Counted from the stretch's first letter, positions 35,975 to 45,460 are shown. The stretch: 64,000 nt of DNA from Anaerolineaceae bacterium (GCA_002702065.1 NZXX01000001.1:930001-994000); one strand, 5' to 3'. Translations and numbers: made by a program. The notes: generated by a model from the sequence alone, not told the origin.

Positions 35975-37024
35975 CTAGCGAATTTGCCGCCGGATAGCCT
36001 CTGGCGCAGCTTTGACCTGCGCAGCGACATGGTCATCGCCGACGGTGAGCAGCTGGCCTGCTTCGGCATAATCCGGCTTGACCACAGCCAGTGCGAAAAT
36101 TTCCCCATCGGGCGCGGCTACACTGCTGGTTAACTGCCCGACGGACCGGCCATCGACATAAACGGCTGCGGGCACATCTACCCGTGCATCGAGCTGAATG
36201 GCGACGAGCGTCTTGGCAAGCCGGTTGCGGCTTTCCATGCGGGCGATGATTTCCTGGCCGGTATAGCAGCCCTTGCTAAAGCTGACAGCATCCCATAACC
36301 CGACTTCCAGCGGAATATACTGTTCGCTCAGCTCTCTGCCGACGCTGGGCAAACCTGCCCGAACCCGCAGCACGTTGTAGATCAGTGATCCGGCTGGCTG
36401 TGCGCCGGCCTCGGTCAGCGTGGTCCAGATGGCAGCTGCCTGCTCGATGGGAGCAATGATCGTCCAGTGTTGTTCCGTAATCGGGGGACGCCGCATGATA
36501 TAGACAGGTGCATCGGCTATGGTCGTGGCACGGCCTTCGTAAATGTTCAGGTCGGCTGCATCCGGCGCAGCGGCTTTGATGATTGTTTGCGCAGCTGGCC
36601 CGTGCAGGTCAAACTGGCGTGTCGACGGTGCCGCATCCTGTACACGAGCATCGTCGCCAAAAAAGATGTTGCGCTGGAGATAAGCGCGCAGGGGGGTTGA
36701 ACGGCCCGGCCCGCCGAGGATGAACAGTTTGTCCGTCTGCCGGAAAACTTCGATTCGGTCCAGTATACGGGCGATGGCATTGGTGAATACCGTTGGGCGA
36801 CCCTGACTCTCGACCAACGTTGCCACATCATTGGTTGAAATGCGCTGGATGAGGTCAAGTGCGCTGCTGCCGGTCATCTCGAGGCGCGCTTCGTGCGAAC
36901 GGTCCAACAGGATGACGTTTTCAAACGCAGCCCGATATTCGGCAAGCTGATCGCCAAAGTGGAGTGGAATCTGGTCTGGTGCGAAAACAGCGCCTTGTTC
37001 TGCTTGAACGGCGTTCAGGTCCAT
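35975..37024 (-). CDS. YgfZ/GcvT-family folate-binding protein
   Basis: A 349-residue protein of the GcvT-like fold. The YgfZ signature KGCYTGQEI is present (~residues 242-250), followed by RLAKTLVAIQL. YgfZ proteins bind tetrahydrofolate and help with assembly or repair of certain Fe-S enzymes; the cysteine of the motif is needed in E. coli. The N-terminal GDQLAEYRAAFENVILLDRS (read in two parts) also fits. The gene converges closely on the DivIC-like gene, with one base between the stops. Confidence 0.88.
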   Translation of the reverse strand: MDLNAVQAEQGAVFAPDQIPLHFGDQLAEYRAAFENVILLDRSHEARLEMTGSSALDLIQRISTNDVATLVESQGRPTVFTNAIARILDRIEVFRQTDKLFILGGPGRSTPLRAYLQRNIFFGDDARVQDAAPSTRQFDLHGPAAQTIIKAAAPDAADLNIYEGRATTIADAPVYIMRRPPITEQHWTIIAPIEQAAAIWTTLTEAGAQPAGSLIYNVLRVRAGLPSVGRELSEQYIPLEVGLWDAVSFSKGCYTGQEIIARMESRNRLAKTLVAIQLDARVDVPAAVYVDGRSVGQLTSSVAAPDGEIFALAVVKPDYAEAGQLLTVGDDHVAAQVKAAPEAIRRQIR

Positions 37025-37076
37025 TGGGGTTACCCTCTAAAACTTGTGGTTGCGGACGGTGCGGCAGGGTGGTGAC

Positions 37077-38063
37077 TTAGCTGTTGGCAGCCAAATTTTC
37101 CCGATTTTGCAGAGCGAGATCGCTGATTCCCTTGTGTTCCAGCGTCTCAAGCGGATGCCAATGCCAGCCATCAGCAGCAAGCACCCGTTCTGTCAGGAGA
37201 TACACATACGTAAAGGTGATATGTTTGGTGCTGCCTTCATCAACGACACTGACCGCAGCCGGCAGAATAAAGGAGCCTGTATTGGGCTTGCTGCGCATCA
37301 GATTGTCGACCGATGTTTGCGTGTGAAGGGTTTCCTGCAAGATGCGCAGGGCGGCGATGTGCGGGATTTCCTGTGGGTGCAGGGCTGTGGTCGGGTAGGG
37401 ATGTTCGTTTTCGTGACGTAGATATTCGTTTTCAAAAATGGGGATAACCGTAACCGTGTGGGAATACTGGCGGTGGTTGCGATGTCGGGTGATTTCCTGG
37501 GCAATGACCGCGTTGAACTGCTGGGCTGCCTGCTCGAAATCGTCGTTGGTGACAATGTAATCGGCACCGGGCAGGTAAGCCATCTCCATCGCTACGCGAG
37601 ACAAGCGCGTTTGGATGTCCGCCTCCGTCTCGCCCCGTTCATGCATCCGGTCTTCCAGTGTTTCGATTGACGGTGGCTGAACGAAAATCAGGATGACATT
37701 TTCCGGATAGAGTGACCGGATATAGGTGGCGCCCAGGACATCAATATCCGCAATCAGAAACTTGCCATTTGCCAGGGCGTCTTCGACCGTTTTGCGCGGG
37801 ACACCATAGAATTTGCCCGGATGCACTTCCTGCCATTCAAGCAGATCGCCCTGTTCGATCATCTGCTGGAACCGGGAGATGCTGACAAACAGGCGCTCTC
37901 GTCCTTCCTGCTCGGTGGGTCGTCGTGGGCGAGTGGTCGCTGTGGCCAACTGTTGCAGGCGCGGCTGACGCTGCATGGCATTTTCCATAAGCGCGTTCTT
38001 GCCAACGCCCGGTGGCCCTACGACGATGAACAAAAGCCCCTGATTATCGCTCAAGTCTTCCAT
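37077..38063 (-). CDS. Guanylate kinase-like domain fused to degenerate Nudix-like domain
   Basis: A 328-residue protein. Residues ~8-195 match guanylate kinase: P-loop GPPGVGKN at 16-23, TTRPRRP, FYGVPR and ADYIVTNDD. The P-loop has Asn where Ser/Thr normally contacts Mg-ATP, and the GMP-binding Tyr of the GVDYxF segment is Arg (EGRERLFV). Residues ~200-310 resemble a Nudix fold (VTVIPIFENEYL, AALRILQETL, W-HPLETL), but the Nudix box is degraded. Normal Gmk is ~205 residues, so the tail is an extra domain. It may be a divergent or regulatory paralogue rather than the housekeeping enzyme. Confidence 0.72.
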   Translation of the reverse strand: MEDLSDNQGLLFIVVGPPGVGKNALMENAMQRQPRLQQLATATTRPRRPTEQEGRERLFVSISRFQQMIEQGDLLEWQEVHPGKFYGVPRKTVEDALANGKFLIADIDVLGATYIRSLYPENVILIFVQPPSIETLEDRMHERGETEADIQTRLSRVAMEMAYLPGADYIVTNDDFEQAAQQFNAVIAQEITRHRNHRQYSHTVTVIPIFENEYLRHENEHPYPTTALHPQEIPHIAALRILQETLHTQTSVDNLMRSKPNTGSFILPAAVSVVDEGSTKHITFTYVYLLTERVLAADGWHWHPLETLEHKGISDLALQNRENLAANS

Positions 38064-38152
38064 CCCCTGACGATCTGTTCCTCACTGATACCCATAGTTT
38101 AACAGCTTGTGGGAAACACATCTATTGCCAATACGGTTAGAACCTGCTGACA

Positions 38153-38191
38153 TAAAAAAGCAGCGGAGACAACCAGTGTTCTCTCCGCTGC
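38153..38191 (-). terminator. Terminator of the giant prepilin gene
   Basis: On the minus strand a perfect 10-bp stem (38191-38182 with 38169-38160) and a 12-base loop are followed by six T. It lies 24 bases after the stop at 38215. Confidence 0.9.
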
Positions 38192-38214
38192 CACGTGAAG
38201 TTGAATGCTACTGC

Positions 38215-41200
38215 TTACGGGTTAATGCGTATGTCGGTAACGTACCAACCGTCGTCGACCGAGTCCGATGTAACCAGATTGAAGCGGAGGTTGATCAGCC
38301 CCGTCGCCCGATAGCTGGTCAGGTTGTGCTGACGTCGCTGCCACTGCGTCGGATCGCCCCAGCTGCCATAGTTGCCGGTGATGGTTGGGCTGCACGATGT
38401 GGATGGCGGGCAGACGAAGCCATTGTTGTTGGAGCCAAGATTGTTCTGCACCCAGCTGAAACCACCGTTGGTCGATACCTGTACACGGCCTGTGCCACCG
38501 CCCATCCGGTAGCGGGTGTAGTACTCGATAACCGGCAGGGTTGCCCCTGTCAGGTCGATCGGGCTTTTCAAGATCAGTGATGAGTTGCCATAGGGCACCG
38601 AATTGACCTGCGGGAACGAAGGCCCATTGCCGGCCCTTGGGCTGTCGCCAAACGAGAAGTTGTTCACGCCGGCGGACAGGATGATGACGGCGTCACCGCT
38701 GGCTTCAAACCATTCCAGGGTCAGATTGTAGTTGCCCGGATTGAAGGAAACGGTCCCAACATCGACACGGCGTCCATGATAGCTCCAGACCTCGATGATG
38801 TTCCAGCCATTGGGGTTTGGCGCACCCGGGCCGGAATACTTCAGGCGCACACCATCGTCGGATACGGTGATGAACGTCACGTCGGATGGTGCCGTGATGG
38901 TGATGGGGCGCTCCCAGCGGGCCGCATAGTAATCCAGCCAGGTTGCATCCAGCAAACCACCGTTTGGCCGTCCGCTGCCACCGAAGTCATGGTCGATTTC
39001 CAGCGCGAATTCCTGAATATCGAGCGATGGGTTATACGGACGCTTGATCTTGTTGGCATAGTCCGTATAGAGCAGGTTGTTGAAATCATTCAGGTTGTTA
39101 CACCGGTTGTTGCTGCGATGCCGTTCACAGTCGTAGTACACCCCTGTCCAGAAATCGTTGCCAATATCTGCCGGGCCACCACCGGTGCCGCGCCATTGAT
39201 CCGGTGCCAGGCCCCACGTGCCTTCGACCAGCCAGTTGCTCAGGTTCTTGGCGTTGTCGGTGAGTGGCAGCGGGATCGGGGTGGTGCTGCGCTGTTCGAA
39301 AATTACATCGTCGATGTACCAGCCATCTTCGTTCCCACTGCGCAGGGCGTCGTAAACAAATCGCACTTTGATGCGCTGCCCGGCGTATGGTTTCAGATCA
39401 ACGGCGGCACGATACCAGGTGTCGACATGACCATACTCGCTGATTTGCCAGCGGTTTTCCCAGTCGTTCCAGCCTGCCACACGCTCATAATCGAACGTGT
39501 TATGAACGCCGGAACCATTCGTGGGCCGGTAGCTGGTATTTTCGGATGCGATCTGTACCTGAAGCGTGTCGTCTTGCCCAATGAAGTAACGTGTCCAGAA
39601 GTACAGCGTCGGGTTGTTCGCGCCGGAGATACCCCGCAGATCGATGATTCGATTCATCGTCAGCACGTTGTAGGTATTGCCGGGGGTGCGAACGGAGTTT
39701 CCGTTACTGCGGGCCGGGCTTTCGTGCAGCGCGATCAGACCGCTGTGCTGGGTGTTATCCACACCAACGAAGCTGCCCAGCTTCCACCGGTTCCAGTAAT
39801 CCGATGGGGAGTCGAAGTCGTCCGTATAGCGGATACCGTTACCCGTGCCATGAGTCGGATGGTTCGTATCCCACAGCTTGTGCGATGTTTCGGCGTAGTT
39901 GGCGATGCGAATATCATCCAGGAAAACGCCGTCGCGTGTTCCGCTGCCACCACGGGTATCCAGGCGGAACCGCAGGATGATGTCGTCATCGTAGGGCGTC
40001 GCGCCATTGGTCGCTATGTTTGCCTGAATATCCCTCAGGTCGATCTCAACATATTCCCAGGCACGCTGTACATGGCCGTTGTCCAGGTAAGTGGAATTGA
40101 CAACGCCGGAGTCGAAGCGCCAGATGGAATACCAGTCCTGGCCATCATTGTTCGACCAATCCACATAAAAGTCGTGGCTGCTGTTGAGATTACGCCAGTG
40201 CCAGAAGGACAAAATCGGTCTGGTCGCGGCGGCAGTCTGGTTGTTGCTGTCGTCATCTGCCGCCAGATTTTCCGGCGTATCGTAATTCAGGTCCAGCGGA
40301 TGTCTCAGAATCAGGGCGGTGTTATTGCCGGCCAGGTAATTACCACCGGGGCTGTCGGCAAAGGCCCGACCACTGCCTTCGAACAAGCCAAGTGTGTAGT
40401 TGGTCTGGTCGGTGATGCCCCATTGACCCTGTGTCAGCCAGTTGCCAGTCCCATCCTGTGCGTCATCAAAGAACGGGTAGTCGGTAAACCGGGGTTTATC
40501 GAACCGGTGTAGCAGGACATTGTCGATCCACCAGCCCCCGGATTGGACCGCGTTTGGCTTGACGATTTGCGCGAACCGCAGGCGGAAGGCCGATGTATCC
40601 CAACCCGGGATGCCATCCAGCAGCACCGTCGCTTCTTCCAGCACCTGGACCTTTGTGCCGGTGTTAACCGGGTCTGGCACCAGAACCTCAAGGGTTTGCC
40701 AGTTATCCGGCTCCTTGTCCGGCGTGTCGCGGGTCCATTGAATCTCGAGCTGCGTCCCGTTTGCCACTTCGTAGGCATGATGAAAGCTCAATACGGCTAC
40801 ACCATCATCGCCATCAAAATCGGGCAGGTTGCTGGTTACATCGATCAGGCCATTGAACTCTACGAAATGGACTCGATTACCGCCGCCATCTTCATTGACG
40901 CGGATGGCCGGGCTGTTGCCCAGGCTGTACTGGCCCTGTGCGTTGGTGGTCGTCAGCGACCAGCGGCCCGAGGTTACAAACTGCGGGCTGATATTCCGAC
41001 TGGCATCGCCCAATGTAAACGAGGCATTGTCCATATCCCAGTAGGAATCGCATGTTGTTTTACTGTTGATGCACACATCGTAGGTTTTGGTCGTAAAATT
41101 GCGGACTTCGATGTCGTCGACGTACCAGCGCCGTCTGGCGCCACCATTTTCATCCTGCATGGCGAAGCGCAGAGTCAGCCGCTTTTGGCTGAAGCCCGCG

Positions 41201-42624
41201 ATATACGGCGCAAGATCAATGATATTTCGGGTCCACGCGTAGTTGGTGGTGCCCTGCCGCAAGGGGATTTGCTGCCAATTGAGGTCAGCCCGGTTTGGCT
41301 TGTATTCGGCCACCTCTAGCCAGACCTTCGTATTGGCATTGGACATGTCCCACACATCCCAGAAGATAAGCTTGGGATTGGAAACAAGGCTGTATTCGAC
41401 CCAACCGCGCAGTTCAAGATAGCAGATTTGATTCTGCGGGAATTCGCCTGCCTGGGCTTCTTCCCAGATAAACGCATTGGAGTTTGAACGCTGCGTATTG
41501 GCCCGATACCACGAACACTGGGGGGCGTTGCCGGAAATCAGGCTGGCATCGTCCGGGTTACCGGCGCTCAGGCTGGTCATATCCAGCTTGACCCGCCCAT
41601 CGCCATTCTTCTTGTAAAAATCCACCTGAACGATATACAGCCGGTTGGGTTGAATGGTCCGTTCGGCGGTGATGGTTTCTTCGTTGTCGCGCCAGCCGTC
41701 AATCACCAGACAGTTCGAGGCGCTGCCCGATGGCGGCGAGTCGCCGTCACTGTAGCCCTGGCCGGTGCCATTAAAGGTGCCGCCGCTGCTCACGCTGGAA
41801 CAACCCCCTAGGGGTGTCGTGCTGCCAACTTCATACAGCCACACGCGCCCACCGCTTTGGCCGCCGCCGGTGGTCAGGCTGAACAGAATCTTTTTCGGGT
41901 CTTGCGCTGGTCCCGTGCCGAAGCCGTAGCCAATCTGCCGGGTCCAGCGAACGGAATAGTTGGTGTTGGTGAATCCACCTTCAATGGGGCTGGAACCAGA
42001 CGGCCAGTTAAAGTCGATGCTGCCCCAGTTCACACTTCTTGGGTCATCACCTAAAATTTCCTGGTGCCACAGTGTTTCTTCAGGGTCGCCATTAAGGTTG
42101 TTGTTTGCGAAGTATTCCCCATAGAACTGATCGCTGCCGACCCAGGTGTTCGTGTTCACGCGCCAGTATTCCGGGTTGTCGATCGTGTCCAGGTATGGCG
42201 CGATGATTCCCTCGTCTGCCGGGGTTCGGGTAGCCGTAGCGGTCGGTGTGTTGCTGGGTGTGACCGTCGGGGTAATATCCGTTGGGGTTGGGGAGGGGCC
42301 GGGGGTCGCGGTGTCTGGCGGCGGCAGCGGGTTATTGAGCCCGAATGACTGCTCCTCTGGTGGGTTCGTGGCGAGCCACGCCACTGTGGCCCAGAACGCC
42401 TCGTCACGGCCACGTCCATCCTCAGCAGCCAGCCGTTCGACGTCTTCCGGTCTGCCACCAATGATGTTGTAAATGACATTGCTAAAGACATTCCCAATCG
42501 CTGGACCCGTGGCCGCCAGGGTTACGCCAAACAGAATGGCGACCATGACCAGAATCAGCGCATATTCGACCAGTGCCTGACCGGACTGGGAACGGCGTCG
42601 AAAGAATAGACCGGTTTTCTTCAT
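38215..42624 (-). CDS. Giant surface protein with Flp/TadE-type prepilin N-terminus
   Basis: A 1469-residue exported protein. The N-terminus is basic (KKTGLFFRRRSQSG), then Gly15/Gln16 and ALVEYALILVMVAI, with Glu at mature position 5: the class III (Flp/TadE) prepilin cleavage and polymerisation signature. A Pro/Thr spacer spans ~100-138. A PA14-like module begins at ~167. Four beta-sandwich repeats end in WYVDDIEV (~500), GWWIDNV (~698), GVFLDDI (~900) and GWYIDDV (~1102), about 200 residues apart. A second PA14-like module (~1205-1320) is inserted before the last repeat, which ends in GWYVTDI (~1460). ATG 42624 has GAGGGGG upstream. The function is presumably adhesion or glycan binding at the cell surface. 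Confidence 0.85.
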   Translation of the reverse strand: MKKTGLFFRRRSQSGQALVEYALILVMVAILFGVTLAATGPAIGNVFSNVIYNIIGGRPEDVERLAAEDGRGRDEAFWATVAWLATNPPEEQSFGLNNPLPPPDTATPGPSPTPTDITPTVTPSNTPTATATRTPADEGIIAPYLDTIDNPEYWRVNTNTWVGSDQFYGEYFANNNLNGDPEETLWHQEILGDDPRSVNWGSIDFNWPSGSSPIEGGFTNTNYSVRWTRQIGYGFGTGPAQDPKKILFSLTTGGGQSGGRVWLYEVGSTTPLGGCSSVSSGGTFNGTGQGYSDGDSPPSGSASNCLVIDGWRDNEETITAERTIQPNRLYIVQVDFYKKNGDGRVKLDMTSLSAGNPDDASLISGNAPQCSWYRANTQRSNSNAFIWEEAQAGEFPQNQICYLELRGWVEYSLVSNPKLIFWDVWDMSNANTKVWLEVAEYKPNRADLNWQQIPLRQGTTNYAWTRNIIDLAPYIAGFSQKRLTLRFAMQDENGGARRRWYVDDIEVRNFTTKTYDVCINSKTTCDSYWDMDNASFTLGDASRNISPQFVTSGRWSLTTTNAQGQYSLGNSPAIRVNEDGGGNRVHFVEFNGLIDVTSNLPDFDGDDGVAVLSFHHAYEVANGTQLEIQWTRDTPDKEPDNWQTLEVLVPDPVNTGTKVQVLEEATVLLDGIPGWDTSAFRLRFAQIVKPNAVQSGGWWIDNVLLHRFDKPRFTDYPFFDDAQDGTGNWLTQGQWGITDQTNYTLGLFEGSGRAFADSPGGNYLAGNNTALILRHPLDLNYDTPENLAADDDSNNQTAAATRPILSFWHWRNLNSSHDFYVDWSNNDGQDWYSIWRFDSGVVNSTYLDNGHVQRAWEYVEIDLRDIQANIATNGATPYDDDIILRFRLDTRGGSGTRDGVFLDDIRIANYAETSHKLWDTNHPTHGTGNGIRYTDDFDSPSDYWNRWKLGSFVGVDNTQHSGLIALHESPARSNGNSVRTPGNTYNVLTMNRIIDLRGISGANNPTLYFWTRYFIGQDDTLQVQIASENTSYRPTNGSGVHNTFDYERVAGWNDWENRWQISEYGHVDTWYRAAVDLKPYAGQRIKVRFVYDALRSGNEDGWYIDDVIFEQRSTTPIPLPLTDNAKNLSNWLVEGTWGLAPDQWRGTGGGPADIGNDFWTGVYYDCERHRSNNRCNNLNDFNNLLYTDYANKIKRPYNPSLDIQEFALEIDHDFGGSGRPNGGLLDATWLDYYAARWERPITITAPSDVTFITVSDDGVRLKYSGPGAPNPNGWNIIEVWSYHGRRVDVGTVSFNPGNYNLTLEWFEASGDAVIILSAGVNNFSFGDSPRAGNGPSFPQVNSVPYGNSSLILKSPIDLTGATLPVIEYYTRYRMGGGTGRVQVSTNGGFSWVQNNLGSNNNGFVCPPSTSCSPTITGNYGSWGDPTQWQRRQHNLTSYRATGLINLRFNLVTSDSVDDGWYVTDIRINP

Positions 42625-42877
42625 TGTGTTATGCCCCCTCATTCAACCACACCGGGTGGGTCGTTTTTACGGGTCGTTGGTTTACGCAATCAATAACGGA
42701 GCCGGTTGGACCCCTAATACTAATACTAGCGGACAATCGAATTATGTGGGTTTAATTTTGTCGGCGAGTTGTTTGAATGCGTTGACAAATACATCAGAGC
42801 CATTCGTCACTGTTGTGCGGGCTTCAAATAGTTTATCCTAACCGGGTGTAAAACCGGAATAGTACAAGGGGTCAAAG

Positions 42878-43774
42878 ATGACAGCAACGGTTATCGACGG
42901 GAACGCGGTAGCAGAGCGTATGCGGGCCGATATCGCGGCGGATGTGGAGCGTTTTGTACAGAAGTACGGCTATGCGCCGGGCCTGGGGGCGGTGCTGGCA
43001 GGTGATGACCCGGCCTCGGCACAATACGTACGCATGAAACGCCGCGCCTGCGAACGGATTGGCATCGAATCGTTCACCCGCGAAATGACGGCGGATAGCA
43101 CCCAGGCGGATGTTGACAACGCGATCAACGCCCTGAATCGGGATCCGCGTGTGCATGGCATTCTGGTTCAACTGCCGCTGCCACCACAGATCGACGAGGA
43201 ACGCGCGTTGACCCTGGTCAGTCTTGAAAAAGATGTTGATGGTTTTCATCCGATCAATATCGGCAAGTTATCGATGAAAGGCCGGGAACCGACCTTTACC
43301 CCGGCGACCCCCACCGGCTGCATGGTGCTGCTGCAAGAAGTGAACGCGCAGATTGAGGGCGCTCATGCGGTGGTGTTGGGGCGCAGCAACATCGTTGGTT
43401 TGCCGGTGGCCATGATGCTGCAAAAAGCCAATGCGACCGTGACGATCTGCCACAGCCGTACTCGCAATATTCCGGAAGTTATCCGTCAGGCGGATATTCT
43501 GATCGCCGCGATTGGCAAGCCGAACTATGTACAGGGTGACTGGCTGAAACCGGGCGCGGTCGTTATTGATGTGGGCACTAATCGCATTGATGATCCGGCT
43601 TCGGAGCGGGGCTACCGCTGGGTGGGGGATGTCGATTTTGATTCGGCGGCGGAAGTGGCTGGCGCGATCAGCAAAGTGCCCGGCGGTGTTGGCCCGATGA
43701 CGATCACTATGCTGCTGCAAAACACGGTACGGGCAGCCTGGACCATTGCAGAATCATTAGAATCCAGCCGTTAG
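42878..43774 (+). CDS. folD: Methylenetetrahydrofolate dehydrogenase/cyclohydrolase
   Basis: A 298-residue bifunctional enzyme interconverting 5,10-methylene-, methenyl- and 10-formyl-tetrahydrofolate with NADP. The active-site lysine is in YVRMKRRACERIGI. The family signatures VHGILVQLPLP, KDVDGFHP and PGGVGPMTITML are intact, and the cofactor loop is GRSNIVGLPVA. Length is normal. The 253-base gap upstream is a divergent promoter region with the giant prepilin gene; a TTGACA at 42782 has no -10 at proper distance. Confidence 0.96.
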   Translation: MTATVIDGNAVAERMRADIAADVERFVQKYGYAPGLGAVLAGDDPASAQYVRMKRRACERIGIESFTREMTADSTQADVDNAINALNRDPRVHGILVQLPLPPQIDEERALTLVSLEKDVDGFHPINIGKLSMKGREPTFTPATPTGCMVLLQEVNAQIEGAHAVVLGRSNIVGLPVAMMLQKANATVTICHSRTRNIPEVIRQADILIAAIGKPNYVQGDWLKPGAVVIDVGTNRIDDPASERGYRWVGDVDFDSAAEVAGAISKVPGGVGPMTITMLLQNTVRAAWTIAESLESSR

Positions 43775-43842
43775 TGGTGTAAAAACTTGATGCGACAGCG
43801 CCTTGTCGTGTTTAATCAGAATAAGTCTGGAAAGGGGCTTTG

Positions 43843-44748
43843 ATGATGACACCGACAGAGGCGCTGGTCGATTATCTGGAAGCACGCGGACTGGCACTGG
43901 ATACCCGCTACCTGCGTGAGGCGCTGCACATCCTGGCGCAGGCGTTGATGGAATGCGACGTGCGTCAGGCACTGGATGCCGCGTTATACGAACGGAATGG
44001 GTCGCGCCGGGCCTATCGCAATGGCTACCGCCAGAGCCTGTGGCGCACGGATGTGGGCGATATTCCGCTGAATATACCTCGCCTGCGCAAAGGCAGTTAT
44101 TTCCCGCATTTCCTCAATGCTGATGCTGAAGCCATTTTGCTGCGTCTGGTACAGGACGCTTATGTGATGGGCGTTCAGCGTACCGATGTCGAAACCGCAC
44201 TGGCTGACTTGGCGGGCCCCAGACTGCAACCCTATGACATGGCCGATATTGTTGAACGTCTGGCGGATGTTGTTTATAGCGCACAGGACACGCCCATCCT
44301 GAATGTGTATCCTGCTTTGTTTTTTGACGTGCTGGATGTGGAATATCAGGGTATGTGGCGGCAGCTTCTGGTTGTGCTGGGCCTGCAGCGCTCTGGTGAA
44401 ACAGAACTGCTGGCTCATGATCTGGTGTCGGCTACGGATGACCGCGCCTGGGCCCGGCTGCTGCGCCGGCTGCGGCAGCGTGGTTTGAGCGCTGTGGACG
44501 TGGTTGTCAGCGATGATTACGCCGGGATGCGCACGGCGGTGCAGGCTGAACTGGTGGAGGCTGTCTGGCAGCATCATCGCAATTTCCTGCTGCGTGGCAG
44601 TGGTGGCGACGCGCTGGTGAACGCCGTCAGTCAATTGGCAGTACAAGCCGAAACTGACTCGCGTTGGTTGCCCCGCATGCAGTGGCCCATGGCTGAACTC
44701 GACTTTGGTTTTATTCCTGAAAATTTACCATTTTTGGTTGTGGCCTGA
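43843..44748 (+). CDS. Truncated IS256/Mutator-type transposase-like protein
   Basis: A 301-residue protein. The N-terminal half matches IS256 transposases: RNGSRRAYRNGYRQSLWRT, PRLRKGSYFPHFL and QDAYVMGVQRTDVE. A probable first catalytic Asp lies in FFDVLDVEY, and the second is in VVSDDYAGM. The WQxCxxHxxRN segment is shortened to VWQHHRNFLL with the Cys missing, and the C-terminal domain with the catalytic Glu (irrtTN-iER) is absent. Typical length is ~400. No terminal repeats or target duplication are visible, and codon use looks host-like. It may be domesticated or a remnant. A TTG/ATG cluster lies at the start; GGAAAGGGG precedes ATG 43843. Confidence 0.7.
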   Translation: MMTPTEALVDYLEARGLALDTRYLREALHILAQALMECDVRQALDAALYERNGSRRAYRNGYRQSLWRTDVGDIPLNIPRLRKGSYFPHFLNADAEAILLRLVQDAYVMGVQRTDVETALADLAGPRLQPYDMADIVERLADVVYSAQDTPILNVYPALFFDVLDVEYQGMWRQLLVVLGLQRSGETELLAHDLVSATDDRAWARLLRRLRQRGLSAVDVVVSDDYAGMRTAVQAELVEAVWQHHRNFLLRGSGGDALVNAVSQLAVQAETDSRWLPRMQWPMAELDFGFIPENLPFLVVA

Positions 44749-44777
44749 TGTTCCGGACCATGTAAAGGACAGGTGAT

Positions 44778-45395
44778 ATGGTGAGTGGCGTGATTCCGAT
44801 GGTGGTGGAACAAAACGGGCGCGGCGAACGTGCCTATGATATTTTTTCGCTGCTGCTCAAAGAGCGCATTGTCATGCTGGGGACGGAGGTCAGCCAGCAG
44901 TCGGCCAACCTGATCGTCGCGCAGATGCTGTTCCTCGATAGTCAGGACCCGGAGCGTCCTATCCAGCTTTATATTAATTCACCGGGTGGCGAAGTCTATG
45001 CGGGTCTGGCGATGTACGATGCCATGCAGCAGGTTCACGCGCCGGTCAGTACGGTGGCGGTGGGCATGACGGCCAGTTTTGGGACGGTACTGTTGGTTGG
45101 TGGCCGGGCTGGAATGCGTTATGCGCTGCCACACGCGACCATTCATATGCACCAGCCACACGGCGGCACGCAGGGGCAGGTGACGGATATGCAGATCATG
45201 ATTAATGAATTTCAGCGTCTGAAGGCCGATGTGATCGACATCTTTGTCAAGCACACCGGACAGGATGCCGAACGTATCGAACGGGATATGGACCGTGACC
45301 TGTATTTCAACGCGCAGCAGGCGGTCGAATACAACCTCATTGATCGTGTGCTGGAAGGGGCACAGATCGAACGTGTCAATGGCCATAAGGGGTAA
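44778..45395 (+). CDS. clpP: ATP-dependent Clp protease proteolytic subunit
   Basis: A 205-residue serine protease. The catalytic Ser is in GMTASFGTVLL (usual GMAASMGA), His in TIHMHQPHGG and Asp in KHTGQDAER. The handle helix INEFQRLKADVIDIFVK is complete. It forms the 14-mer chamber that degrades proteins unfolded by ClpX/ClpA/ClpC. No clpX gene adjoins it. AAGGACAGGTG gives a ribosome site before the ATG. Confidence 0.95.
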   Translation: MVSGVIPMVVEQNGRGERAYDIFSLLLKERIVMLGTEVSQQSANLIVAQMLFLDSQDPERPIQLYINSPGGEVYAGLAMYDAMQQVHAPVSTVAVGMTASFGTVLLVGGRAGMRYALPHATIHMHQPHGGTQGQVTDMQIMINEFQRLKADVIDIFVKHTGQDAERIERDMDRDLYFNAQQAVEYNLIDRVLEGAQIERVNGHKG

Positions 45396-45460
45396 GTAAT
45401 TTGAAGGAAATCTCCAGCTTTGCGTCTGGTCAAATGCGCTCTTGATTTCCTCGCTCATGC

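Noticed and set aside
38776..40512. A 578-residue open frame on the plus strand inside the giant prepilin gene
   Set aside because: It is antisense to a protein with clear repeats and a prepilin start, has no ribosome site or recognisable motif, and arises from GC-rich codon use on the other strand.
42782..42839. TTGACA as a folD promoter
   Set aside because: No acceptable -10 lies 16-18 bases downstream; TATCCT at 42834 is 46 bases away.
43792..43811. Terminator after folD
   Set aside because: The stem has only six pairs including a G-T, and no real T run follows.
43773..43842. Terminal inverted repeat or target duplication for the IS256-like gene
   Set aside because: The 6-pair hairpin near 43792 downstream of folD has no partner after 44748, and no flanking direct repeat could be seen.
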